Positions 1 to 7,348 are shown, counted from the first letter of the stretch. The stretch is 9,260 nt of DNA from Bacillota bacterium (GCA_023431045.1 JAEYXZ010000102.1:1-9260), one strand, 5' to 3'. Translations and numbers: made by a program. Notes: generated from the sequence alone by a model not told the origin.

Positions 1-320
1 TCATAAAAACTATCAGCAAGTATGACACAACGTTTTGTTAATGCTGCTTTTTTAAACATTGGCTTCGTAAAAATCGATTCAGCTTTAATATTGATCAGTT
101 GGAAGTTCTTATCAGGTGTTGAAAAGGATGGTGTAAATCCCCATTTTAGCTCACCAATTCGGTATTTTTTACCATCATTTAAAACCGATATGATGGATGT
201 TCCTGGCGCGACATTGTATTGTGGTAATGTAAATTGGGGCATTGATTCAATATGATATGTTTCACGAACATACTCTTCTAACTCATCGTAGGTTAAGTTT
301 ATCGTAAATCGTCCACACAT
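1..320 (-). CDS. SRAP/HMCES-family (YedK-like) abasic-site-binding protein, 3' end beyond window
   Basis: The reading frame starts at ATG 318-320 and runs off the left edge after 106 full codons. It begins MCGRF, which puts the family's catalytic Cys at position 2. It continues with YNVAPGT (35-41), a WGFTPSF segment (60-66, usually WGLxPxW), NIKAES (77-82, usually NARAET) and RCVILADSFY (97-106), after which the next codon begins GA and would give the conserved Glu107. Cys2, Asn77 and Glu107 match the spacing of Cys2, Asn75 and Glu105 in E. coli YedK. The final active-site His lies outside the window. Family members form a thiazolidine crosslink through Cys2 with abasic sites in single-stranded DNA, protecting them at replication forks. 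A good Shine-Dalgarno (AAGGTGA, about 328-334) supports the start. It lies beyond the terminator of the sugar operon and has no evident functional link to it. Confidence 0.93.
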   Translation of the reverse strand, partial: MCGRFTINLTYDELEEYVRETYHIESMPQFTLPQYNVAPGTSIISVLNDGKKYRIGELKWGFTPSFSTPDKNFQLINIKAESIFTKPMFKKAALTKRCVILADSFY

Positions 321-340
321 AATAGTTCACCTTCAATGGT

Positions 341-349
341 ATTTTAACA
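341..349 (-). promoter_or_regulatory. Candidate extended -10 promoter of the SRAP gene
   Basis: On the minus strand the sequence TGTTAAAAT has the extended -10 form TGn followed by TAAAAT (341-346). The -35 zone (about 364-369) is A/T only and not consensus-like, which an extended -10 could compensate. The leader before the Shine-Dalgarno would be very short, so this is only a candidate. Confidence 0.35.
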
Positions 350-355
350 CACATG

Positions 356-373
356 TTTCATTTAAAAATGAAA
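356..373. repeat. 18-bp AT-rich palindrome upstream of the SRAP gene
   Basis: TTTCATTT (356-363) and AAATGAAA (366-373) are perfect 8-bp inverted arms separated by AA. The palindrome covers the -35 position of the candidate SRAP promoter and also overlaps the T-rich tail of the upstream operon's terminator. It could be a repressor site or just part of the terminator tail; the sequence does not decide. Confidence 0.45.
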
Positions 374-410
374 AAGACTGCATACCGTGTTTTCACAATA
401 TACAGTCCTT
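371..410 (-). terminator. Intrinsic terminator of the sugar operon
   Basis: On the minus strand the arms at 394-407 and 376-389 form a 14-bp stem around an AAAA loop (plus-strand TTTT 390-393), followed by five T's (371-375). Three of the pairs are G-U wobbles on the minus-strand RNA and would be C-A mismatches on the plus strand, so the hairpin works only for leftward transcription. It begins 11 nt after the stop codon of the GH94 gene and is the natural end of that operon. Confidence 0.93.
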
Positions 411-418
411 GAATAATG

Positions 419-2848
419 TTATTTTTCAATATAATAAACGATATTTTGGATTTCTTTGGTTGGATAATATGGGACAATTGTATCATTGATTTTTTGTCCA
501 TTGACATATAAACCCTTGTGAACCGATGAATGTTCAACATGAATTCGGTAAGTTGTTTCTCTAAATTTTCTCACCACTTCATAGTTACCAAAATCAATTG
601 GAATGACTGGTTGAATTCTTAACCCCTTATAATCCGGATGAATTCCTAGGATATATTGTGAGATGGCAACAAAATTCCATGCTGCAGTACCGGTTAACCA
701 TGAGTTTTTTGCCTCACCGTGTCTTGATGCTTCTTTTCCTGCAATCATCTGAGCATAAACATAAGGTTCAGTCCGGTGGATCTCAGAAACATCTTCTAAA
801 TACGCAGGAGCAATCTTTTTATAAACACTAAATGCTTCTTCACCATTACCTATGACAGCATTCGCACAAGCAATCCATGGATTATTATGACAGAATATGC
901 CACCATTTTCTTTATATCCTGGTGGATATGAAGATATTTCTCCAAGCTCTAAATGATAACTCGTATAAGCTGGATAATTAAGTACCATACCATAAGGTGT
1001 ATCAAGATGTAATTTAGCATTTGCTAAGGCTTTCTTAGCTTTTCCGTTGGTAAGACCGATACCAGCCATGACGGCAATTCCTTGAGGTTCGATAAAGATT
1101 TTACCTTCTTCATTATCTTTAGAACCAATCTTTTCACCATATGCGTTATAAGCTCTTAAGAACCAAGCATCATCATAACCTTTGGTTTCCATGGTATGAC
1201 TCATTGTAACAATGTGTTTATTAATTTCTTTCATTTTTTCGAATTGCTTGGTTTGTTCAAGGAGACGTGCATATTCCTTACCAGCAAGCACGAATAAACC
1301 TCCGATAAAGACTGATTCAGCAACTTTTCCATCACCTTTATTTGCAACCGTTTGGAACGATTCACCAGGTTCTTCACTAAAACAGTTAAGATTCAAACAA
1401 TCATTCCAGTCTGCTCGACCAATTAAAGGTAGTCCATTAGGTCCGAGGTTATTAGCAATCTTATAAAATGCTTTATCTAAATGTTCTAAAAGCGTTCCTA
1501 ATAATGTAGGATTTGATTCGTATGTAATGACTTCATCTAAAATGCTAAAATCACCAGATTCTTTAATATATGCACAAGTTGCTAGAATAAGCCAGTTTGG
1601 ATCGTCATTAAAACCACCACCAATATCTGCATTTCCTTTTTTAGAAAGTGGTGAATATTGATGATAAGCACCACCATCCTCAAGTAGGGTTGATGCCAAG
1701 TCTAGAATTCGATTTCTCGTTAATTCTTGATTCATGTGTGCAAATCCTAGAAGATCTTGGTTAGAATCTCTAAAGCCCATGCCACGACCGATACCTGATT
1801 CAAAATAGGAAGCACTACGTGAGACATTAAAACATGTGACGATTTGATATTGATTCCAAATATTAACCATTCGGTTTAGTTTTTCATCTGTGGTATGAAT
1901 TTGATAGTTTCCAAGCATTTTTTCCCAATACATCTTAAGATCATCTAAGGCATTTAACACTTGGTCTTTGGTATCAAATTTTTGAATCATGTGATGTGCT
2001 TTTGATTTATTAATAACACCTTTTTTTGAAAATTTATTGTTTTTTTCATTTTCAACATATCCAAGGATGAAAATGATTGATTTTGATTCATATGCGTTAA
2101 GTGTTACTTTAAGATGATGTGATGCAATAGGTGCCCAACCATCTGCAACACTATTTTTTGAGTCACCAGCTTTAACGACTTCAGGTGATGCAACACTACC
2201 ATATAGACCAATAAACTTTTCACGATCTGTATCAAATCCATCAACTCTTTGGTTGACATGATAAAACGCATAGTGTGAGCGTCTTTCACGATATTCGGTC
2301 TTATGATAGATGGTACTACCCTCAATTTCTACTTCACCAATTGAATAGTTTCTTTGGAAATTGGTTGAATCATCAAGGGCATCCCAAAGAGCCCATTCGA
2401 CATATGAAAATAGTGAGAATGATTTGACTTCATGACTTTCATTGGTGAGTGTGATCATATGAATCTCACCATTAAAATGATTTGGTACAAAACTTATTTG
2501 TTCAGCTTTAAGACCGTTTTTACGTCCTGTGATTTTAGAATACCCAAGCCCGTGTCTTGCTTCATAGAAATCAAGTTTAGTTCCACTTGGTCTTTCCCCA
2601 ATGTTCCAAAACAATTCATTTTCTTTAATGTAGAAAAAGCGTCCTTCATGATCCACTGGAACATTATTATATCGAAAACGAGTTAAGCGACGAAGTCTAG
2701 CATCTCGATAAAAACTATATCCGCCACTGGTATTTGAAAATAGTGCAAAATAGTTTTCATTTCCAAGATAGTTAATCCACGGAAAAGGTGTATAAGGCGT
2801 CGTGATAACATACTCTTTATTTAAATCATCAAAGTGTCCAAATTTCAT
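419..2848 (-). CDS. GH94 cellobiose phosphorylase-like enzyme
   Basis: This 809-residue cytoplasmic protein has the length and opening (MKFGHFDDLNKEYVITTPYT) of bacterial cellobiose phosphorylases, as I remember the Clostridium enzyme. These catalyse cellobiose + phosphate to alpha-glucose 1-phosphate + glucose. The N-terminal beta-sandwich carries SNTSGGYSFYRDARLRRLTR (38-57). The alpha/alpha-barrel domain carries SYFESGIGRGMGFRDSNQDLLG (about 347-368, sugar binding) and GLPLIGRADWNDCLNLN (472-488), where Asp483 matches the general acid (Asp490 of the Cellvibrio gilvus enzyme). The conserved GEAKNSWLTGTAAWNF block lies near the C-terminus. No signal peptide is visible. It is the last gene of the ABC-importer operon, 18 nt after a permease, behind a weak purine-rich ribosome site. 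Family membership is near certain. Cellobiose is the best guess, but GH94 also contains laminaribiose, cellodextrin and chitobiose phosphorylases. Confidence 0.93.
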   Translation of the reverse strand: MKFGHFDDLNKEYVITTPYTPFPWINYLGNENYFALFSNTSGGYSFYRDARLRRLTRFRYNNVPVDHEGRFFYIKENELFWNIGERPSGTKLDFYEARHGLGYSKITGRKNGLKAEQISFVPNHFNGEIHMITLTNESHEVKSFSLFSYVEWALWDALDDSTNFQRNYSIGEVEIEGSTIYHKTEYRERRSHYAFYHVNQRVDGFDTDREKFIGLYGSVASPEVVKAGDSKNSVADGWAPIASHHLKVTLNAYESKSIIFILGYVENEKNNKFSKKGVINKSKAHHMIQKFDTKDQVLNALDDLKMYWEKMLGNYQIHTTDEKLNRMVNIWNQYQIVTCFNVSRSASYFESGIGRGMGFRDSNQDLLGFAHMNQELTRNRILDLASTLLEDGGAYHQYSPLSKKGNADIGGGFNDDPNWLILATCAYIKESGDFSILDEVITYESNPTLLGTLLEHLDKAFYKIANNLGPNGLPLIGRADWNDCLNLNCFSEEPGESFQTVANKGDGKVAESVFIGGLFVLAGKEYARLLEQTKQFEKMKEINKHIVTMSHTMETKGYDDAWFLRAYNAYGEKIGSKDNEEGKIFIEPQGIAVMAGIGLTNGKAKKALANAKLHLDTPYGMVLNYPAYTSYHLELGEISSYPPGYKENGGIFCHNNPWIACANAVIGNGEEAFSVYKKIAPAYLEDVSEIHRTEPYVYAQMIAGKEASRHGEAKNSWLTGTAAWNFVAISQYILGIHPDYKGLRIQPVIPIDFGNYEVVRKFRETTYRIHVEHSSVHKGLYVNGQKINDTIVPYYPTKEIQNIVYYIEK

Positions 2849-2866
2849 CGTAATATTCTTCTTTCT

Positions 2867-3742
2867 TTATCCTTTGATACTTCCTAAAGTAACACCTTTA
2901 ATAATATGTTTGCTAAATATGAAGTAAATGATAACTAGTGGTAATACGGCGAAACAAATAATGATATAAACCAAACCCATATCAAAGTTTTCAGGATTTG
3001 ATATTTGTCTTAACTCAGCAATAATGAGTGGAATCGTTCTTTTGTTGGTTGAAGTAATAACCATTGCAGGGAAGAAAAATGCATTCCAAGATCCAACAAA
3101 CGAGAAAATAAACTGAACTGCTAGTGCTGGTTTAATCATAGGAAGAACAATTTGGTGGAAGATTCTAAGCTCGCCAGCACCATCAATTCGAGCTGATTCG
3201 ATAATCTCATAAGGAAGGACTGAGTCAAGATACTGTTTGATAAAGAAGAATACAGCCGGAGCGGCAATCGAAGGAACAATTAAAACTAAATAGTTGTCAA
3301 CAAAGTTGATTTGATATAGTAATGATAGTAAACCAATGGTTGCAACCTGGCTTGGAATAATCATGACAAACATAATGAATACAAATGCTGCTTTACGCCA
3401 TTTGAAATGATACATGTGAATACCATAAGCAGTCATTGCTGAGAAATAAGTTGATAGAATCGCACTACTTATCGCGATAAAAAATGAATTTTGTATTGCT
3501 TGGAAGACTCTTAAGTTAGAACTATTAATCATTTTTGAAAAATTATTATAAAAATTATCACCAAACTGTAGTGAAAACGATGCTTGGATGTGACTACTTT
3601 GTCTGGTTGCGTTAACAATTAAGATATACAACCAAAATAGAAACAAGAGACTAAGTATCGTTAAAAATAGGTAGATTAAAGCTTTTTGTAAGAATAGGTT
3701 GATTTTTAACCAACGTGGGATTTTTTTCATAGTTGTTTGCAT
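2867..3742 (-). CDS. Carbohydrate ABC transporter permease, MalG type (CUT1)
   Basis: This 291-residue membrane protein has about six hydrophobic segments, roughly at residues 22-44, 84-108, 118-140, 151-170, 204-228 and 257-277. The cytoplasmic EAA loop that docks the ATPase reads IESARIDGAGELRIFHQIVLP (181-201), with the conserved Gly188 and Leu-Pro 200-201. The C-terminus, FSKHIIKGVTLGSIKG, is the usual MalG-like ending. The preceding gene stops 4 nt upstream, so the two permeases are translationally coupled. The ATG at 3740-3742 is chosen over Met5 because AGGA in the end of the upstream gene (about 3753-3756) lies about 10 nt before it, whereas Met5 has no ribosome site. It forms the inner-membrane channel with the MalF-type partner. 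Substrate identity rests only on the adjacent phosphorylase. Confidence 0.95.
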   Translation of the reverse strand: MQTTMKKIPRWLKINLFLQKALIYLFLTILSLLFLFWLYILIVNATRQSSHIQASFSLQFGDNFYNNFSKMINSSNLRVFQAIQNSFFIAISSAILSTYFSAMTAYGIHMYHFKWRKAAFVFIMFVMIIPSQVATIGLLSLLYQINFVDNYLVLIVPSIAAPAVFFFIKQYLDSVLPYEIIESARIDGAGELRIFHQIVLPMIKPALAVQFIFSFVGSWNAFFFPAMVITSTNKRTIPLIIAELRQISNPENFDMGLVYIIICFAVLPLVIIYFIFSKHIIKGVTLGSIKG

Positions 3743-3746
3743 GTCT

Positions 3747-4694
3747 TTATCGTCCTAACTTATTAAGATCTATCATGTCATTTTTAACAAGCATTCTAAA
3801 CACAACGAGGGAAGCAAGTCCACCAATGATAAATAATAAGACTGAAATGGTTCCACTCATGCCGTAATTGGTAGAATTTGTAAGATACTGTTGAAGTCGC
3901 ATCATAATGGTTAAGTTTGCATTACTTGGAGCACCAGTTTTATTGGTGAGGATGGATGGAACATCATACATTTGAAGTCCACCAAGCATGGAGGTGATTA
4001 ACACGAAAACGAAAATCGGCTTTAATAGTGGCATTGTGATTTTGAAGAAAATCTGGAATCTAGATGCACCATCCACCTCTGCTGCTTCAATTAATGTTGG
4101 GTCTATCCCCATGATTCCCGCCATTAATAAAATGGTTGTATTACCTGTCCACATCAAGAAATTCATAAATCCAATTAACGCTCTTGTTCCCCAAACGGTT
4201 TCTAAGAAGTCAAAGTTCTCAGGAATGACACCAGCTTGGAAAAGCATATTCACAATCGGACCGTTTTGTGCAAACAACATGAAGAAAATCATCGAGAATG
4301 CGGAGGCCATCACTAAATTAGGCATATAAACAACTGATTTGAAAAAGCCTAATCCTTTGAGTTTGAGTCTTGAATCGGTAAACCAAACGGCTAAGAGTAA
4401 CGATAGTAAGATTTGTGGAATGAAACCAATAATCCAAAGAATGATCGTATTTAAAAGTAGTTCCCAAAATGGTCCAGATAATAAAGAAATATAATTTTCA
4501 AGACCAATAAAGTTAGGACCTATTTGGAATAATCCTTGTTGCATATAGTATTCAAAGAAACTATAATATATCGTCATTGCCAGTGGAATTACACTGAAAA
4601 TACCATAAACAACGAAGAATGGTGCAATGAAGATATATCCCCACTTACTGTAATAATTCTTTTTTATTTTTTTAATTGATTTATTCTTTTCCAT
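3747..4694 (-). CDS. Carbohydrate ABC transporter permease, MalF type (CUT1)
   Basis: This 315-residue permease has a basic, lysine-rich N-terminus (MEKNKSIKKIKKNYYSK) followed by about six hydrophobic segments, roughly at residues 19-44, 78-105, 118-142, 171-197, 225-242 and 282-302. The EAA loop reads IEAAEVDGASRFQIFFKITMP (202-222), with Glu203, Ala204, Ala205 and Gly209 in the expected places. It pairs with the MalG-type permease encoded just downstream. A clear ribosome site (AAGGG, 4700-4704) lies 5 nt before the ATG. A strong hairpin separates it from the binding-protein gene upstream, which suggests lower expression than that gene. No gene for the ATP-binding subunit lies in the window, as is common for CUT1 systems that share an MsmK/UgpC-type ATPase. 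Confidence 0.95.
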   Translation of the reverse strand: MEKNKSIKKIKKNYYSKWGYIFIAPFFVVYGIFSVIPLAMTIYYSFFEYYMQQGLFQIGPNFIGLENYISLLSGPFWELLLNTIILWIIGFIPQILLSLLLAVWFTDSRLKLKGLGFFKSVVYMPNLVMASAFSMIFFMLFAQNGPIVNMLFQAGVIPENFDFLETVWGTRALIGFMNFLMWTGNTTILLMAGIMGIDPTLIEAAEVDGASRFQIFFKITMPLLKPIFVFVLITSMLGGLQMYDVPSILTNKTGAPSNANLTIMMRLQQYLTNSTNYGMSGTISVLLFIIGGLASLVVFRMLVKNDMIDLNKLGR

Positions 4695-4714
4695 AGTTGC
4701 CCTTTTATGATTTT

Positions 4715-4747
4715 AAAGAGAGGTCCAAATAAATTGAACCTCTCTTT
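4715..4747 (-). promoter_or_regulatory. Intra-operon hairpin between binding-protein and permease genes
   Basis: The minus-strand arms AAAGAGAGGTTCAA (4734-4747) and TTGGACCTCTCTTT (4715-4728) form a 14-bp stem with one wobble pair and a 5-nt loop. Only three T's and then A's follow it, so it is a poor full terminator. Its place, 20 nt after the lipoprotein gene and before the permease ribosome site, matches partial terminators or mRNA 3'-end stabilisers that give binding protein in excess over permeases. That role is inferred. Confidence 0.8.
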
Positions 4748-4767
4748 ATCCATATCATTAATTTATG

Positions 4768-6129
4768 TTATGAGGTTTTACGTTTTAAATTAGGATACTT
4801 AACAATGACGTTTTCATAGAATGTATCCCATGCTTCGTCAAGTGTACTTTCACCAGAGAAGTAATCTCTCATAGCGGATTGTAGAGTTTCAGTAATACCT
4901 TGGTCATAAGGTGAAATACTATCAAGTGAGATGGCATTTGCTGATTCAACGAATAATGCGATGTGGTTTTGTCCACCTAAGAAATCGGAACCAAATTCTG
5001 GGTCATTAGCAAGTTCTAACATAGCTGCTTTATGGTTAGTGTAGTCTTGAGTGTCAATTGTGATTTGCTTCATAATTGCTTTATCAGTTGTTAACTTAAG
5101 CATAATATCTTTAACAAGTTCGCGGTTGTCAGAATGTTTAGCACCAACGATCCAAGTTCCACCCCAATACCAGCTTTGTGGGCCTTTAGCAACACGCCAT
5201 TCACCATATAAACCATTACCTGGTTCTTTTGGTGCGTTAGCATCTGCTAATGAATTACCTAATAATGTGAAGTTGATACCCCAAGTTGAATAGAAGAATC
5301 CAAATGTTGTTCCAGTAGGACCTTGTTGAGCTTGCCATACTGAATCCCATAAAGATGCACCTAAGTTGTAATCATTGTCAGTAAATGTCTTAGTTTGTTC
5401 AATCCAATTCAAGATATTATCGTCAACAACGATTTCATCATTAGCGTTAACCCATGGAGTGCTCATATTATTCGCGAATACTCTATAAGCATCATCATAA
5501 CCAGCAAGCATATTGTAACCTTCTGCCTTCATATCGACTGCTGTGTCTTCGAAAGTATCCCAGTCTTTAATGAATTCTTGAACTTCATCTGGATCAGAAG
5601 TTCCTAATACTTCTTCAGCGATGTCTGCACGATATGCAAATAGACCTGGAGTTGCTTGCCATGAGGTACCCTTTAATTTACCATCACTTGAAGTAACGAT
5701 GTCTTTAGTATATTGGTACTGATTTGATAATTGAGCATCAGTAATACCAAGATCTGCTTTGATATCGAGTGAATAAGGTGAGTTGACATATTTTAAAGCA
5801 TAGTCTGCTTCAATTAAGAATAAGTCAATTCTTTCTTCACGATCAATTTTTTCTTGATTGAGTAATGCAGTGTCTAATGCATTTTGATATGCATTTTCAG
5901 CATTTGCAACAATCACCCATTTAACTATCGTACCATCTTTTAATACGTCGTCACCATCATTATTGGTTTCAACAAAATCAGGATAATAGTCTCTGAAACG
6001 TTGTTGGAATTCATCATTCCAAGCTCGAATCACTAGGGTCTTTCCACCTTCTGTTGGTAGATCACCACCACACGCAACAAGTACGAGTGCCATGAATCCA
6101 ATCAACATAAATACGAGTAATTTCTTCAT
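4768..6129 (-). CDS. Sugar-binding lipoprotein of ABC transporter (CUT1 solute-binding protein)
   Basis: The start at 6127-6129 gives a 453-residue protein beginning MKKLLVFMLIGFMALVLVAC. This is a lysine-started hydrophobic signal with a lipobox (LVAC) whose Cys20 would be lipid-modified, anchoring the protein to the outer face of the membrane. The mature part has the usual extracellular binding-protein layout: an early beta-strand (TLVIRAWNDEF), a middle segment rich in Trp and Tyr (PQSWYWGGTWIVGAK) suited to stacking on sugar rings, and a C-terminal helical ending (STLDEAWDTFYENVIVKYPNL). An in-frame ATG 24 nt upstream (6151-6153) has no ribosome site, while GGAG sits 8 nt before the chosen start. 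It follows the regulator gene by 45 nt and precedes two permeases. A beta-glucobiose ligand such as cellobiose is inferred from the GH94 gene. Confidence 0.94.
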   Translation of the reverse strand: MKKLLVFMLIGFMALVLVACGGDLPTEGGKTLVIRAWNDEFQQRFRDYYPDFVETNNDGDDVLKDGTIVKWVIVANAENAYQNALDTALLNQEKIDREERIDLFLIEADYALKYVNSPYSLDIKADLGITDAQLSNQYQYTKDIVTSSDGKLKGTSWQATPGLFAYRADIAEEVLGTSDPDEVQEFIKDWDTFEDTAVDMKAEGYNMLAGYDDAYRVFANNMSTPWVNANDEIVVDDNILNWIEQTKTFTDNDYNLGASLWDSVWQAQQGPTGTTFGFFYSTWGINFTLLGNSLADANAPKEPGNGLYGEWRVAKGPQSWYWGGTWIVGAKHSDNRELVKDIMLKLTTDKAIMKQITIDTQDYTNHKAAMLELANDPEFGSDFLGGQNHIALFVESANAISLDSISPYDQGITETLQSAMRDYFSGESTLDEAWDTFYENVIVKYPNLKRKTS

Positions 6130-6134
6130 TTTTA

Positions 6135-6143
6135 CTTCTCCTT
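6135..6143 (-). promoter_or_regulatory. Strong Shine-Dalgarno that fixes the lipoprotein start
   Basis: AAGGAGAAG on the minus strand puts GGAG (6138-6141) 8 nt before the ATG at 6127-6129. This is the best ribosome site of the operon, fitting a binding protein that must be abundant. It lies inside the coding sequence of the longer alternative frame starting at 6153, which argues against that longer start. Confidence 0.85.
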
Positions 6144-6150
6144 TTTTATT

Positions 6151-6166
6151 CATAGTCTTTACTATG
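6151..6166 (-). repeat. Small inverted repeat upstream of the lipoprotein ribosome site
   Basis: CATAGT (6151-6156) and ACTATG (6161-6166) are perfect 6-bp inverted arms around a 4-nt spacer, in the 45-nt gap between the regulator and lipoprotein genes. It could be a small RNA hairpin next to the ribosome site. It has no T tract, so it is not a terminator. The upstream in-frame ATG lies within it. Confidence 0.4.
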
Positions 6167-6174
6167 TTAAGAAC

Positions 6175-7194
6175 TTATTCAATGATGTTTATATCCCGGA
6201 CGGTTTGTCCTTCTTGAAGTTTTCCTGATACATGAATGACTTCGGGAGTTTGAGGTTTTCTCTTTTCAATAACTGAAATGATTTTTAAGGCGGCTTGTTT
6301 ACCAATTTCTACTGAATCCTGGACATAAGTTGCTAATTTTGGTCTTAAGATTCTTGATAAATAGATTCCATCATATCCCATGACTGACATATCATTAGGG
6401 ATATTTAACTGGTGTTTTTCAATTTCAGTCAATCCACCCATGAATGAGTAATCATCTGGATATATAATGCATGTTGGTCGATCTTCTAATGCAAGTAATT
6501 CTCTTGTTGCAAGTCCACTATACTTTGGAATGTGGTAAAGCGCAGGTTTTATATAAGTTGAAGGAATTTGTAAACCGAGTTCGTGACATGCTCGAGTAAA
6601 AGCTGTGATACGTTCTCTGGTAACTGCGGTGTCTTCACCATGGATGAAAGCTATCTTTCGGTGACCTTTACGATAAGCGTATTTAACAATCTGGTAGAGC
6701 CCAACGTCATTATCTGACATGATTGCAGGCCGGTTTTCAAATATATGGTCGATTGTAACAACTGGCATATCAGAATTAATCAGTTCTAATATATCAGGAT
6801 CATCAAATTCAGCGACTACTACAATAACACCATCACAGCGACGATATCTTGCATGTGAGAGTGGTGAGTGTTTTGTTTCACCAACTAAGTTAGAAATAAA
6901 TGTTATATCGTATCCGTTAACTGCAAGTTCATCACGAATCGAATTTAACATCGACGAAAAATAATCGTGTCCTAATCCTGCACGAGCTTTATCAATATAG
7001 ACAACACCAATATTATATGAACGGTTTGTTTTTAAGATTCTTGCTGATGAGTTGGCGATATATCCCATCTCATTTGCCATCTTAATAATTCGGTCAGTTG
7101 TTTCATCACTGATCTCATGACTGTGTGCTAGTGCTTTACTAACTGTTGCAACACTGACACCTGTCGCATAAGCAATGTCCTTAAGTTTAACCAT
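6175..7194 (-). CDS. LacI/GalR-family transcriptional regulator of the sugar operon
   Basis: This 339-residue protein is normal in length for the family. The N-terminal helix-turn-helix reads KLKDIAYATGVSVATVSKAL (3-22). It is followed by helix 3 (ISDETTDRIIKMANEMGY) and a hinge (NSSARILKTNRS) with the conserved Ala-Arg and Leu that wedges into a central CpG of the operator. The rest is a periplasmic-binding-protein-like effector domain: NIGVVYIDKA, a DGVIVVVAE strand, PVVTIDH, GHRKIAFIHGE, and the late VMGYDGIYLSRILRPKLATY segment. It is the first gene of its own operon and is followed after 45 nt by the binding-protein gene, so it probably autoregulates. A ribosome site (AGGGG, about 7200-7204) precedes the ATG. 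CpG-centred palindromes matching LacI-family sites lie just upstream. The inducer is unknown; imported disaccharide or a product of the phosphorylase is likely. Confidence 0.95.
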   Translation of the reverse strand: MVKLKDIAYATGVSVATVSKALAHSHEISDETTDRIIKMANEMGYIANSSARILKTNRSYNIGVVYIDKARAGLGHDYFSSMLNSIRDELAVNGYDITFISNLVGETKHSPLSHARYRRCDGVIVVVAEFDDPDILELINSDMPVVTIDHIFENRPAIMSDNDVGLYQIVKYAYRKGHRKIAFIHGEDTAVTRERITAFTRACHELGLQIPSTYIKPALYHIPKYSGLATRELLALEDRPTCIIYPDDYSFMGGLTEIEKHQLNIPNDMSVMGYDGIYLSRILRPKLATYVQDSVEIGKQAALKIISVIEKRKPQTPEVIHVSGKLQEGQTVRDINIIE

Positions 7195-7219
7195 AAATTC
7201 CCCTATCGAACTGTTTACT

Positions 7220-7229
7220 TAATCGTTTA
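7220..7229. promoter_or_regulatory. Candidate LacI-family operator at the transcription start
   Basis: TAATCGTTTA on the plus strand is an 8-of-10 palindrome centred on CpG (7224/7225). It falls at the expected transcription start of the promoter at 7237-7265, so a bound repressor would block initiation directly. It is weaker in symmetry than the upstream sites and is called mainly from position. Confidence 0.5.
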
Positions 7230-7236
7230 CGTGGTC

Positions 7237-7265
7237 ATTATATGATTAAATTAAAAGTCAGTCAA
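7237..7265 (-). promoter_or_regulatory. Sigma-A-type promoter of the lacI-ABC-GH94 operon
   Basis: On the minus strand, TTGACT (7260-7265) and TATAAT (7237-7242) are separated by exactly 17 bp. The -10 is perfect and the -35 has one mismatch to TTGACA. Transcription should start near 7230, giving a leader of about 36 nt before the regulator's ATG. This is the only strong promoter seen for the five-gene operon. Confidence 0.92.
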
Positions 7266-7282
7266 TACCTTTTATTACGAAA

Positions 7283-7298
7283 ATGAAAACGCTTTATT
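7283..7298. promoter_or_regulatory. cre-like / LacI-family operator candidate upstream of -35
   Basis: The plus strand ATGAAAACGCTTTATT matches the catabolite-responsive-element consensus WTGNAANCGNWNNCWW at all fixed positions except one (A instead of the late C). It is centred about 26 bp upstream of the -35 hexamer. It sits inside inverted arms ACGAAAAT (7277-7284) and ATTTTCGT (7296-7303). It may bind the local LacI protein or a CcpA-like global regulator. Confidence 0.5.
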
Positions 7299-7308
7299 TT
7301 CGTTATTT

Positions 7309-7319
7309 AAACGTTTTCG
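7309..7319. promoter_or_regulatory. LacI-family operator candidate, AAACGTTT core
   Basis: The 11-mer AAACGTTTTCG is repeated exactly in the site at 7354-7364. Its AAACGTTT core (7309-7316) is a perfect palindrome with the central CpG that LacI-family hinge helices recognise. The left flank is not symmetrical, so it may be a weaker site than the one further upstream. Confidence 0.65.
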
Positions 7320-7348
7320 CTTGGTTAAGGGAATATCTATCAATTTTT

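Noticed and set aside
22..255. Plus-strand open frame of 77 codons
   Set aside because: It is antisense to the SRAP gene, whose minus-strand translation shows clear family motifs. It resembles no family I know.
358..540. Minus-strand 60-codon frame overlapping the end of the GH94 gene
   Set aside because: It is in a different frame from the GH94 gene, runs through the terminator hairpin and has no ribosome site.
1212..2686. Plus-strand frames at 1212-1466 and 2432-2686 and an out-of-frame minus frame at 2104-2325
   Set aside because: All overlap the well-conserved GH94 coding sequence and give low-complexity or unrecognisable peptides.
3988..4329. Plus-strand open frame of 113 codons
   Set aside because: It lies opposite the MalF-type permease, whose EAA loop and membrane segments are unmistakable. 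No ribosome site or recognisable product was seen.
5051..6964. Plus-strand frames at 5051-5293, 5395-5607 and 6719-6964
   Set aside because: They are antisense to the lipoprotein and LacI genes, with no family resemblance and no promoter.
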